The notes: a model not told the origin generated them from the sequence alone. 6,300 nt of DNA from Coriobacteriaceae bacterium AM113-163 (GCA_027673765.1 JAQDWB010000031.1:1-6300), one strand, 5' to 3'; positions 1 through 5,680 are shown, counted from the first letter of the stretch. Translations and numbers: made by a program.

Positions 1-40
1 CCCCCGGGCGGATTCGAACCGTCGACACCCGCTTTAGGAG
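1..40 (-). tRNA. 3' half of tRNA-Arg(CCT), probable attachment-site remnant
   Basis: Read on the minus strand, this stretch gives an anticodon loop CTCCTAA (anticodon CCT), the 3' side of the anticodon stem, a five-base variable loop, a T-arm with the TTCGAAT loop, and six bases of a G-rich acceptor strand running off the window edge. Bases just beyond 40 do not pair with the anticodon stem (AGCGG) and hold no D-arm, so the 5' half is missing. The T-stem (GACGG against CCGCC) carries one A-C mismatch, which would be tolerated in a non-functional copy. Tyrosine recombinases often target tRNA 3' halves, and an integrase gene starts about 190 bases away. I infer this is the att core at one end of the element, with the intact tRNA expected beyond the other end. 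A functional tRNA truncated by the window is excluded, because the missing half would lie inside the window. Confidence 0.7.
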
Positions 41-184
41 ATATGATTTAATGCTACCCCCTACTATTCATCAAGCATCATTGAACACCATATAACCGCA
101 GATAAACATAGCAGTTTGTGTCTTTTACCTCCGGTAGCTGCGCCTACGCTTTTACAAACATATTACTAACAGCTTTAGCTAAAC

Positions 185-229
185 TGCACTCAATGAATTG
201 TTGAAAACTATTCAAAGAAACGGAGTGCA
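185..229 (+). promoter_or_regulatory. Hairpin able to hide the integrase ribosome-binding site
   Basis: TGCACTC at 185-191 is the exact reverse complement of GAGTGCA at 223-229. The second arm includes most of the integrase SD (GGAG, 222-225). A smaller hairpin, TTGAA 201-205 with TTCAA 211-215, sits inside the loop. If transcribed as a leader, the outer stem would mask the SD and lower integrase translation. The pairing is seen directly; a role in regulation is inferred. Confidence 0.4.
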
Positions 230-232
230 AAG

Positions 233-1480
233 ATGTCAGAACAGCCACTAATTAGCGGAAGAGGCACGTGTTGGAAAGACAAGAGATCACCTAACACCTA
301 TCGCTATTATTTTTCCCTTGGGGTCAAGGACCCTAAGACAGGGCGTTACAAACGATCCCCAACTTATACGGTTCGTTGCAAGACTAAAACAGAAGCTAAG
401 GCTGCAATGCAGGCCAAGCTGGCTGAAATCAACTCCTCTGGCACGATCACTAAAACTAAAAAGCCCACTTTGCTTGCGTCCTACTGCTGGGCCTTTCATG
501 AAAATAGGGACACCGAGCTTGCGCCAACGAGCTATGAAAGAGAAGCGTACGATTGCAGGCATATCGAAGACCTATTCGGTGCGTTTCAGACAATTGAGGG
601 GCTAACTCCCGATCTAATCGAAGAAACATATGCCGAAGCTCGTCGTACGGGAAAATACAAACCATCTGAGCTTGTACGAATCAATGCGAAACTGCGCCAG
701 ATTCTGTCGAATGCAGTCGCAAAGAGAATAATTGACCGAAACCCCTGCGCTACCGTTCATGTTCGCAGACCACGCAACAAAAGAGAATCACTGACAATCG
801 AGCAAGTAGCTACCCTATGCACACATCTTCAACACATTGAGCTCACCGCCGAAGCTGTTGGTACGCTAGTACTAGTGTATACGGGTATGCGAAAAGGCGA
901 GATGCTGGGCCTCGAATGGCGCGATTGGGACCCTGCCAATAAAACCTTGAAAATTGACAGGCAGTACACCAACGATCATGAACTGAGGGCACCCAAGTCA
1001 CAAGAAAGCCAACGCAAAATCCCCGTTGGAGAAACCCTGGCCGAACGTCTTCAATCATGGTCAGCCATACAAAAAGAGCTCCTGGCCTCTCTGGGGCTGT
1101 CCCAGACTGGCAGCACTCCCATCATTAGCGATATTGCTGTCGAGCAAGGGGTCCCTACTGTCTGTCACATGAAGAACTACATCTTCAACCATTGGTTTCG
1201 CGATTTCGCAGTTAGCTGCAATCTTGGAATCTATGAGCCGAATAATTCGACTGGCGGAAAACTATATAAGGGTATCTGCCCGCATCAGCTCAGGCATTGC
1301 GTAAGCACTTTTATGCTGGCGAACGGATCGGACGTTAGAAGCGTGCAAGGTATTCTTGGCCACGCGGACCCCAATATCACGCTCAAAACGTATACAAGCC
1401 TCGTTCAACAATCAGAAATAAAAGCAGTTAAAGGCTACGAAGACTTCATCAACGCCTATATACAGAGAAGCGAGAAATAG
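233..1480 (+). CDS. int: Tyrosine-type site-specific recombinase (integrase)
   Basis: This 415-residue protein has the full layout of a phage/ICE tyrosine integrase. An N-terminal arm-type DNA-binding region (about residues 8-65, with the YRYYFSLG...KSPT-like strand pattern and basic residues) is followed by a helical core-binding domain (about 78-170) and a catalytic domain (about 185-400). The active-site residues are all visible: R220 in TGMRKGEM, K255 in the beta-hairpin, H351 and R354 in HQLRH, H377 in LGH, and nucleophile Y387 in KTYTSLV. Length is usual for the family and no frameshift is seen, so it is probably active. The ATG at 233 is preceded by GGAG at 222-225 with a 7-base gap. 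It would cut and rejoin the element at its attachment site, which the adjacent tRNA-Arg fragment suggests. Its base composition is more AT-rich than that of the cargo genes. Confidence 0.96.
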   Translation: MSEQPLISGRGTCWKDKRSPNTYRYYFSLGVKDPKTGRYKRSPTYTVRCKTKTEAKAAMQAKLAEINSSGTITKTKKPTLLASYCWAFHENRDTELAPTSYEREAYDCRHIEDLFGAFQTIEGLTPDLIEETYAEARRTGKYKPSELVRINAKLRQILSNAVAKRIIDRNPCATVHVRRPRNKRESLTIEQVATLCTHLQHIELTAEAVGTLVLVYTGMRKGEMLGLEWRDWDPANKTLKIDRQYTNDHELRAPKSQESQRKIPVGETLAERLQSWSAIQKELLASLGLSQTGSTPIISDIAVEQGVPTVCHMKNYIFNHWFRDFAVSCNLGIYEPNNSTGGKLYKGICPHQLRHCVSTFMLANGSDVRSVQGILGHADPNITLKTYTSLVQQSEIKAVKGYEDFINAYIQRSEK

Positions 1481-1514
1481 CATGTTTTTCATTCATCGTT
1501 TTATTCATAATATT

Positions 1515-1532
1515 ACGGTACTATAATACCGT
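1515..1532. terminator. Weak inverted repeat after the integrase gene
   Basis: ACGGTA (1515-1520) and TACCGT (1527-1532) form a 6-bp stem with a 6-base loop 35 bases after the integrase stop codon. It is followed only by TT, so terminator activity on the plus strand would be weak. It could equally be a protein-binding site in the integrase/excisionase control region. Confidence 0.25.
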
Positions 1533-1553
1533 TTCCGCAGGTAGATGCTATAT

Positions 1554-1581
1554 TTGATTGACAACTAATGAGTTTTAATAC
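1554..1581 (+). promoter_or_regulatory. Candidate promoter for the excisionase-like gene
   Basis: TTGATT (1554-1559) and TAATAC (1576-1581) are spaced by 16 bases and match a sigma-70-type promoter at 4-5 of 6 positions each. An exact TTGACA overlaps at 1558-1563, but no good -10 hexamer lies 17 bases from it. The site lies in the gap between the integrase gene and the next two plus-strand genes, leaving a leader of roughly 110 bases before the start at 1699. Confidence 0.4.
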
Positions 1582-1624
1582 ATGCTAAAGCTGTCAGATG
1601 GCTACGCATGTAGTCATAGAAACC

Positions 1625-1676
1625 GGCCCCCCAAGTGCTTATGAACCTGGTAAGTCTTACAAGCACAGGGAGGGCC
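1625..1676 (+). promoter_or_regulatory. Long imperfect stem-loop in the leader of the excisionase-like gene
   Basis: Arm 1625-1640 pairs with 1661-1676 at 13 of 16 positions: GGCCC, then CC, then a perfect GTGCTT/AAGCAC block. The 20-base loop contains a second inverted repeat, GTAAG-T-CTTAC. The structure ends about 7 bases before the SD-like AAAGGA. No T-tract follows, so it is not an obvious terminator. It may be a translational control element or a recombination-protein binding site; the function is unknown. Confidence 0.35.
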
Positions 1677-1698
1677 CTCATTGAAAGGATAGCTCATC

Positions 1699-1944
1699 AT
1701 GGCTACTCCAAAGATTAGCACTCAGGCGTCCACACCGACTTTCCCCACTGGTGCCGCTCAGTGCGATCGGTTGCTCCGCGTTAACGATATCCGCGAACTC
1801 ACTGGCTGGAGCGAAAACACCGCACGCAAATTCATGCGCGAGTCCGGCAAGCTCATCCAAATCCATCGCTCGAATTACATGTTTGAAAGCTCGTTTTATG
1901 AGCTTTTCAAGCAGCTTGAAGGTCGTACCGCCCACCTTGACTAG
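1699..1944 (+). CDS. Small HTH protein, excisionase-like
   Basis: An 81-residue protein with a short polar, Thr/Pro-rich N-terminus (1-22) and a compact helix-turn-helix region of the excisionase/MerR-like type at about 25-72. The segment LLRVNDIRELTGWSENTARKF has the classical pattern: a helix, a Gly-Trp turn, and a recognition helix starting Ser-Glu-Asn-Thr. Small proteins of this kind usually bind the attachment region and steer the integrase toward excision, or act as element repressors. The chosen ATG has AAAGGAT at 1683-1689 upstream. It lies 218 bases after the integrase on the same strand, behind its own promoter-like sequence, so it may be expressed separately. It is followed closely by a second DNA-binding protein gene, suggesting a two-gene unit. 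A role as Xis is an inference from size, fold and position; a transcriptional regulator is the main alternative. Confidence 0.75.
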   Translation: MATPKISTQASTPTFPTGAAQCDRLLRVNDIRELTGWSENTARKFMRESGKLIQIHRSNYMFESSFYELFKQLEGRTAHLD

Positions 1945-1953
1945 GTGGTAAAC

Positions 1954-2340
1954 ATGAGCGAGCTACCGTCGATTTCCGACAAATTTTCTGATGATGTTAC
2001 TGAGCAACGAGAGATTAGAAGGAAAATGGATAACGCGAATTTTATTTCGGTGCCCGACTGGGCGTGTTGTGCCACCACTGTCGCTGCCGAGCGCCTCATC
2101 CTCGGCCTCGTATGGAAGCTTGGAAATCCTTCCAAAAACAAACGAGCCATGGGCTTTTACGCAAAAAGCAAATGGATTGAGGAGCGCTACCACCTAAGTA
2201 AGAACACGATCTCCCGGGCCTATACCTCTTTGAAGAATAAGGGGTTTATTCAAAAAGCGGGTGATGGCAGCTGGATGCTTAATTACGCTGCAATCTACCG
2301 CGCCGCGATCGAAAACGCTTGGGAGCCCCCGAAATCTTAA
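1954..2340 (+). CDS. Winged-helix DNA-binding protein, possible replication or control protein
   Basis: A 128-residue protein. Residues about 38-57 form a hydrophobic helix (ATTVAAERLILGLVWKLG), followed by YAKSKWIEERYHLSKNTISR, a helix-turn-helix with its recognition helix near 82-96. A short basic helix and a wing (KGFIQKAGDGSWMLN, about 96-110) complete a winged-helix fold of the kind seen in plasmid/phage replication initiators, DnaD-like proteins and GntR/MarR-type regulators. No nuclease, ATPase or primase motif is present, so it is not a complete initiator of a known type. I chose ATG 1954 because AGGTGG (1943-1948) lies 5 bases upstream; the in-frame GTG at 1945 would place the start inside that SD. 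The SD overlaps the TAG stop of the upstream gene, so the two are probably translationally coupled. It may control copying or expression of the element. Confidence 0.7.
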   Translation: MSELPSISDKFSDDVTEQREIRRKMDNANFISVPDWACCATTVAAERLILGLVWKLGNPSKNKRAMGFYAKSKWIEERYHLSKNTISRAYTSLKNKGFIQKAGDGSWMLNYAAIYRAAIENAWEPPKS

Positions 2341-2396
2341 GTCCACAGACCGACTATCGACGTGGGCTTCTGTCAAACAACCGAGTTAAAAACCAC

Positions 2397-2436
2397 TGAG
2401 CCAGAATCCGCTTCAATAGAAGAGGATTCTGGCTCA
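2397..2436 (-). terminator. Strong 13-bp hairpin, terminator-like on the minus strand
   Basis: TGAGCCAGAATCC (2397-2409) and GGATTCTGGCTCA (2424-2436) are perfect reverse complements. After a one-base mismatch, CTTC/GAAG pairs inside around an AATA loop. On the minus strand the stem is followed four bases later by five T residues (2392-2388), giving a fair intrinsic terminator. On the plus strand no T-tract follows, though the hairpin could still protect the 3' end of the upstream mRNA. It leaves only one base before a plus-strand ATG at 2438, which argues against efficient translation from that codon. Confidence 0.5.
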
Positions 2437-2437
2437 A

Positions 2438-2686
2438 ATGATATCCGGCCGTTCGCGCAGCGATGTCCACCGCAATCTGGCAAGAATCGAGGACGGGGAA
2501 ACCGTCATCGAGGTCGTGAAGGTCGGTAATCGCCAGGCGTCTACAAAAACATGCCGCGGATGTAAAATGAAGCAGGGTCGAACCGGAACAGTTCCCGGAC
2601 AATTGGCGTCCGGCCAGACACTTCGATTCGACCCTTTCTCATACCTGCATCTAAAATACTCCCATAATCATTCTCGACATCTTTAA
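2438..2686 (+). CDS. Doubtful small frame or gene remnant
   Basis: An 82-codon frame. Its first 34 codons or so (MISGRSRSDVHRNLARIEDG and the following EVVKVGNRQ stretch) have G/C-rich third positions and a balanced charged composition that look like genuine coding sequence. After residue 35 codon choice becomes random-looking, the sequence turns low in hydrophobic residues, and only a CRGCK pair of cysteines stands out. There is no SD, because the region before the ATG is occupied by the 2397-2436 hairpin. I do not recognise the product. The likeliest readings are the remains of a gene cut by rearrangement or a chance open frame; it overlaps an opposing frame at 2541-2825. Confidence 0.25.
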   Translation: MISGRSRSDVHRNLARIEDGETVIEVVKVGNRQASTKTCRGCKMKQGRTGTVPGQLASGQTLRFDPFSYLHLKYSHNHSRHL

Positions 2687-2825
2687 CGCCCTCACCTCCT
2701 GCCACCAGCACGTCGTAGGTGCCATTTTCAACGAATCGATATGGCCGTCCATTCATGGTCTTTAAGGCACGTGATACCATGAAAGCGTGCGGTATTTCTC
2801 CAATCGAAAACCTGCGTGAACGCAT
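2541..2825 (-). CDS. Doubtful minus-strand frame, unknown product
   Basis: A 94-codon frame starting MRSRRFSIGEIPHAFMVSRA. It contains a plausible-looking central part (NGRPYRFVENGTYDVLVAGG) but no motif I can name. The start lacks an SD, codon choice is neutral, and it overlaps the 2438-2686 frame on the other strand. In its favour, the hairpin at 2397-2436 would act as a terminator about 100 bases beyond its stop. A near-perfect SD-like AGGAGGTGAG lies inside it (minus strand, 2688-2698), but that leads only to a 9-codon frame. Treated as uncertain. Confidence 0.2.
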   Translation of the reverse strand: MRSRRFSIGEIPHAFMVSRALKTMNGRPYRFVENGTYDVLVAGGEGVKDVENDYGSILDAGMRKGRIEVSGRTPIVRELFRFDPASFYIRGMFL

Positions 2826-2905
2826 GACTTGAGACGCTTTTAGAACTCACCAAGCGCAGGACAAACACAACTCAACAGCGGCCGCGTATTTGTTCCCAGC
2901 CGTAC

Positions 2906-2924
2906 GGCATGGCGGAGCCATGCC
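2906..2924. promoter_or_regulatory. Perfect 8-bp inverted repeat upstream of the coiled-coil gene
   Basis: GGCATGGC (2906-2913) and GCCATGCC (2917-2924) flank a three-base centre, ending about 10 bases before the SD-like TTGGAG of the next gene. It could be an operator or an mRNA hairpin affecting translation. No function is assigned. Confidence 0.3.
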
Positions 2925-2948
2925 CATTGTTGATTGGAGTGCCGCACG

Positions 2949-3527
2949 ATGACAGACAACCCAAACGAGAGAAAAATCAGCGAGACGCCCGGCGTGAAGT
3001 CCGTCCTCGATGAGGCCGCCGAGCGGATCGAGGCGACATGGCGGGAGAAGCTGCTGCGCGAGACGGGCAACCTCATGACCGAGAACGCACTGCTCATGGC
3101 CCAGGTGGATGAATTCAGCCGCAAGCTCGTCGAGGCGACGGATCGGAACGAAAGACTTGAGGCCGACTGCAATGAGCGGATTGCCTTTATAGAGGAGAAG
3201 TTCGAGCTCGATACCGCGAGCCTCGAGCTCGAGAACAACGAGCTCCACGCCGCAAGCGTCAGGTACTTCTCCCGTGCTAAGGAGCTCGACAGGCAGGTCG
3301 TTCAGCTCCGCGCCGAGGCTGAAGCCATGGCCGATGAGATCGAGCGCCTGCGCGTCGAGCGTGACGCCGCGTTGAAAGCCCAGGCCGAGCTGAGCGATGC
3401 GCTCCTGGCCCAGCACGACCTGATGGCCGCGGTAGCCGCCCTCAAGGACCGCCTCGCCGCCTCCGAGCAGCGGGCAGCCGCGGCCGAGGCCAAGGTCGAG
3501 GCCATGACCCAGATGAAGGATGAGTAG
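2949..3527 (+). CDS. Coiled-coil protein of unknown function
   Basis: A 192-residue, highly charged protein rich in Glu, Ala, Arg and Leu. After a polar N-terminus (1-15) it is almost entirely predicted coiled coil. Heptad-like Leu/Ile/Val spacing is visible from about 20 to 188, for example LLRETGNLMTENALLMAQVD (about 36-55), VQLRAEAEAMADEIERLRVE (about 118-137), and an Ala-rich tail AASEQRAAAAEAKVEAMTQ. No signal peptide, membrane segment, enzyme motif or HTH is visible. ATG 2949 is preferred over the upstream in-frame TTG at 2934, because GGAG at 2936-2939 has correct spacing only for the ATG. It resembles phage-borne scaffold-like or SMC-fragment-like coiled coils in composition only. It is GC-rich like the phosphoesterase genes and faces them across a shared hairpin. 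Its partner and role are unknown. Confidence 0.8.
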   Translation: MTDNPNERKISETPGVKSVLDEAAERIEATWREKLLRETGNLMTENALLMAQVDEFSRKLVEATDRNERLEADCNERIAFIEEKFELDTASLELENNELHAASVRYFSRAKELDRQVVQLRAEAEAMADEIERLRVERDAALKAQAELSDALLAQHDLMAAVAALKDRLAASEQRAAAAEAKVEAMTQMKDE

Positions 3528-3545
3528 GTCGCATAGCATCTAATT

Positions 3546-3586
3546 TTCTAGAAACCCTCTAGAGCATTTCTAGGGGGTTTCTAGAA
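3546..3586. terminator. 18-bp hairpin between convergent genes, probable bidirectional terminator
   Basis: TTCTAGAAACCCTCTAGA (3546-3563) and TCTAGGGGGTTTCTAGAA (3569-3586) pair over 18 positions with a single G-T wobble around a 5-base loop. It starts 18 bases after the coiled-coil stop, and its right arm includes the TAG stop of the third phosphoesterase gene (3581-3583). There is no long T-tract outside either arm, but AAACCC/GGGTTT within the arms gives short T-runs in both directions if only the inner part folds. The position between converging genes supports termination. Confidence 0.65.
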
Positions 3587-4303
3587 CTGAGAACCGGGCG
3601 CAGCACTTTCGATCGGCACGATGTCTCGATAGACCAGGCGATGCCTGTCGTCGCGCCATTCGTCGCCGTGGTAATGCCCGAAGAGCCAGATGCGATAGTC
3701 GAGCCGCCCGTCGAGCTCGCCCAGGAAAGTTTGCAGCGTATCCCCGCCGCACTCACGTCCGCGCTCGCGGCACAGCTCTCTAGCCAGGGCAGCAGGAGCC
3801 TCGTGACTCACCACGTAGTCGACCCTCCAGCCTACGCGGTTGAGCGAGGCGCGGCAGTGGTCCATCTCTTCCTCGCTCGGCATCTCCTCGGGCCACCAGC
3901 TCCTCCCCTCCTTGCGATACTGCCTGTCGTTGCTCGCGGCGCCGCCCATGGCAAGGACTGTGAACCCGTCGATATCGAACACCTCTCCGCGCATCAGGTG
4001 CAGCACGTGCGGTCGCGCCTCATGGACGAGGCCGCCGTTCCACTCCCGCACCGGCAGTTCTGCCAGCATCCGGTGGTTCTCGTGGTTGCCGTCTACGAAA
4101 CACGTGGTCCATGGTTTTGACTCAAACCAATCGAGCCAATACCTCTCAGCATTCGAGCCGTCCCAGACAAAGCCGAAGTCGCCGGCCACGATCACCGCGT
4201 CATCGCGCGTCAGGGTCCGGCCCAGCGGCCAATTTTTGAATGCAAACCGGCTGGACCCGTACTCGGCCCTGCCGTGCACGTCGCCTGTCACATAGACCGT
4301 CAT
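3581..4303 (-). CDS. Calcineurin-like metallophosphoesterase, third gene of the operon
   Basis: A 240-residue protein with all core motifs of the calcineurin-like superfamily (Pfam Metallophos): GDVHG with D8 and H10, GDFG with D42, GNHE with N73 and H74, H167 in VVSH, and GHYH with H210 and H212. These bind two metal ions and hydrolyse phosphomono- or diesters. A middle block (RGEVF 105-109, MGGA 119-122, SWWP 135-138) is shared with the neighbouring gene and marks the two as close paralogues. No signal peptide is present, so a cytoplasmic enzyme is expected. The ATG at 4303 overlaps the preceding gene's stop by one base (TGATG), with GGGGTG as a possible SD; a GTG at 4318 is an alternative start inside the previous gene. 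The substrate cannot be deduced; phosphoprotein, nucleotide, cyclic nucleotide and nucleic-acid end activities all occur in the superfamily. Confidence 0.93.
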   Translation of the reverse strand: MTVYVTGDVHGRAEYGSSRFAFKNWPLGRTLTRDDAVIVAGDFGFVWDGSNAERYWLDWFESKPWTTCFVDGNHENHRMLAELPVREWNGGLVHEARPHVLHLMRGEVFDIDGFTVLAMGGAASNDRQYRKEGRSWWPEEMPSEEEMDHCRASLNRVGWRVDYVVSHEAPAALARELCRERGRECGGDTLQTFLGELDGRLDYRIWLFGHYHGDEWRDDRHRLVYRDIVPIESAAPGSQF

Positions 4304-5028
4304 CAGTACGCACCCCACGGCAGGAGTTTGTCCCCGAGTCTCACGATTCGGTCATACAGCACCGTGTGCCGTTCGTCCGGGTTGCCGTCTCGGTGAAAAT
4401 GGCCGTAATACCAGTGCTTATAGTCCAGGCGGTCCTCGATCTCATCGAGGAATCCGGTCAGCCGGTCCACATCAGGGCGTTCCCAGCCTGGGTCCGGGTA
4501 GAGCGTCGGCGAGAGCATACGCGTGGCGCAGGTATGGGTGATGACGCAGTCGACCTTCCAGCCGGCCTCGTCGAGCTTTGCCCGCGCGGCATCGAATTCG
4601 CACTCATCCGGGAGCTCCTGAGGCCACCAACTGGAATACGGCACGCGGTATTCCCTGTCCACGCTCGTGGCACCGCCCATGGTGAAGATTGTCGAACCGT
4701 CGAGCTCAAAGACCTCGCCGCGCGTCAGGCGCCGAATGGGCGAGGTGTCCGACAGGCGCTGCGTCAGCCCGCCATGCCACGGCTCCATGGGGCGCTCCTC
4801 CCAGTGATCGAAGCGCTCGTGGTTGCCGTCGACGAACAGTACCGTGTAGGGGCGCGACTCCAGCCAAGCGATGTCGGCGCATTCCTCGGCAGAAAAGTCC
4901 CACGGAAAGCCAAAGTCACCGGCAACGATGAGACAGTCGTCGCTGGTAAGACTATCGCCAAGCTCCCAGTCGCGGAGCTTTTGCATGTCGAGTCCACCGT
5001 GGATGTCGCCCGTCACATAGACCGTCAT
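4303..5028 (-). CDS. Calcineurin-like metallophosphoesterase, second gene of the operon
   Basis: A 241-residue member of the same family with the motifs in order: GDIHG (D8, H10), GDFG (D38), GNHE (N69, H70), H165 in ITHT, and GHFH (H210, H212). All expected metal ligands are present, so it should be active. It shares with the third gene the start MTVYVTGD, the VAGDFGF segment, FVDGNHE, and the block RGEVF 103-107, MGGA 117-120, SWWP 133-136, indicating duplication followed by divergence. The true start is the ATG at 5028, which overlaps the stop of the first gene as ATGA and has AGAGGTGA upstream. A longer open frame reaching back to 5148 lies inside the first gene and is rejected because MTVYVTGD is the conserved start. 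Overlaps on both sides imply one mRNA and coupled translation. It is cytoplasmic by sequence; the substrate is unknown. Confidence 0.93.
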   Translation of the reverse strand: MTVYVTGDIHGGLDMQKLRDWELGDSLTSDDCLIVAGDFGFPWDFSAEECADIAWLESRPYTVLFVDGNHERFDHWEERPMEPWHGGLTQRLSDTSPIRRLTRGEVFELDGSTIFTMGGATSVDREYRVPYSSWWPQELPDECEFDAARAKLDEAGWKVDCVITHTCATRMLSPTLYPDPGWERPDVDRLTGFLDEIEDRLDYKHWYYGHFHRDGNPDERHTVLYDRIVRLGDKLLPWGAY

Positions 5029-5663
5029 CGAATCACCTCTTCCCTCTTGTACGCCGCCAGCTCGCGCTCGACCTGTCTGTCGCCGGTCTCGTTGACCCAC
5101 CAGGGCCATTTCACCCGGCCGCACGGCTCGCCGACTCCGGCGAACCATTCCCTCAGCTCATCGAGGCTCACCGGGGAGTGCCCGTTGGCATCGCAACCGA
5201 CGTCGTAGCGCAGAAGGCCCTGCTTGCGGTTGAACTCGTTGTACGCGCCGCCGCTGCTGTGGATGTGCCCGTGGAGGTGCCACGATCCATGGTTCATGCC
5301 CTGCCAGTCGGCCATGGGGTAATGGCTCAGGACGATCTTCCGCCCGTCGATCTTGAGCACGCAGATTGGCGGCTCCACGGTGAAGGCGCCCGTGACCGCC
5401 GGCTGGGTCCAGTCCTTGTCGTGGTTTCCCGGGACGAGGTGGATGCGCCTGCAGGCGATCTGCTTGCGCAGCCCGTAGGCGTCCTGGGCGGTCATCTTGA
5501 ATGAGAAATCCCCCAGGATGTAGAGCTCGTCGTCCACGGCAACCTTGCCGTTGATGTTGTCGACGATGGCGTCGTTCATCTGCCAAATCGTCTCCCACGG
5601 GCGGTCGGTGAACTTCAGCACGTTCTCATGCCCGAAGTGGGTGTCGCTGGTAAACCAGATCAT
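5025..5663 (-). CDS. Phage-type calcineurin-like metallophosphoesterase, first gene of the operon
   Basis: A 212-residue phosphoesterase of the type common in phages and small genomes (DTHFGH at residues 7-12). Metal ligands D7 and H9, D52 in GDFS, N80 and H81 in GNHD, H114 in LSHYP, and H133 and H135 in HGHIH are all present. The segment YDVGCDANGHSPVSLDEL (about 153-170) is typical of this subgroup. It differs clearly from the other two phosphoesterases here, so it is not a recent copy. The start at 5663 is fixed by AAAGGAGA (minus strand, 5680-5673), about 9 bases upstream, and by the conserved MIWFTSDTHFGH start; the frame stays open to 5801 but the extension is not conserved-looking and has no SD. 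The C-terminal 30 residues are charged. It ends in an ATGA overlap with the next gene. The substrate is unknown. Confidence 0.93.
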   Translation of the reverse strand: MIWFTSDTHFGHENVLKFTDRPWETIWQMNDAIVDNINGKVAVDDELYILGDFSFKMTAQDAYGLRKQIACRRIHLVPGNHDKDWTQPAVTGAFTVEPPICVLKIDGRKIVLSHYPMADWQGMNHGSWHLHGHIHSSGGAYNEFNRKQGLLRYDVGCDANGHSPVSLDELREWFAGVGEPCGRVKWPWWVNETGDRQVERELAAYKREEVIR

Positions 5664-5680
5664 TTTTATGTCTCCTTTTA

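Larger units (their letters stand above)
2341..2948. other. Stretch with no confident gene
   Basis: About 600 bases between the winged-helix gene and the coiled-coil gene. It holds a strong hairpin (2397-2436), two weak overlapping reading frames on opposite strands listed separately, and a short plus-strand frame at 2719-2832 (37 codons from GTG, no SD, plausible residue composition). A perfect 8-bp inverted repeat lies at its right end (2906-2924). The plus frame from 2438 has G/C-rich third positions for its first 34 codons or so and then loses them, as expected of a decayed or truncated gene. No iterons or recognisable oriT were seen. Confidence 0.5.

Noticed and set aside
2688..2698. Near-perfect minus-strand SD (AGGAGGTGAG)
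   Set aside because: The frame it would serve is only nine codons long and the ATG lies 14 bases away, so it is probably chance within the 2541-2825 frame.
2847..3539. 230-codon minus-strand frame opposite the coiled-coil gene
   Set aside because: The Gly/Leu-rich translation mirrors the Glu/Leu/Ala codons of the sense gene. The plus frame has the SD and heptad pattern.
4240..5208. Long plus-strand open frame (over 300 codons) across the phosphoesterase operon
   Set aside because: It is antisense to two enzymes with complete catalytic motifs, has no SD, and its translation is rich in Arg/Pro/Val without a fold. It is a by-product of GC-rich codons.
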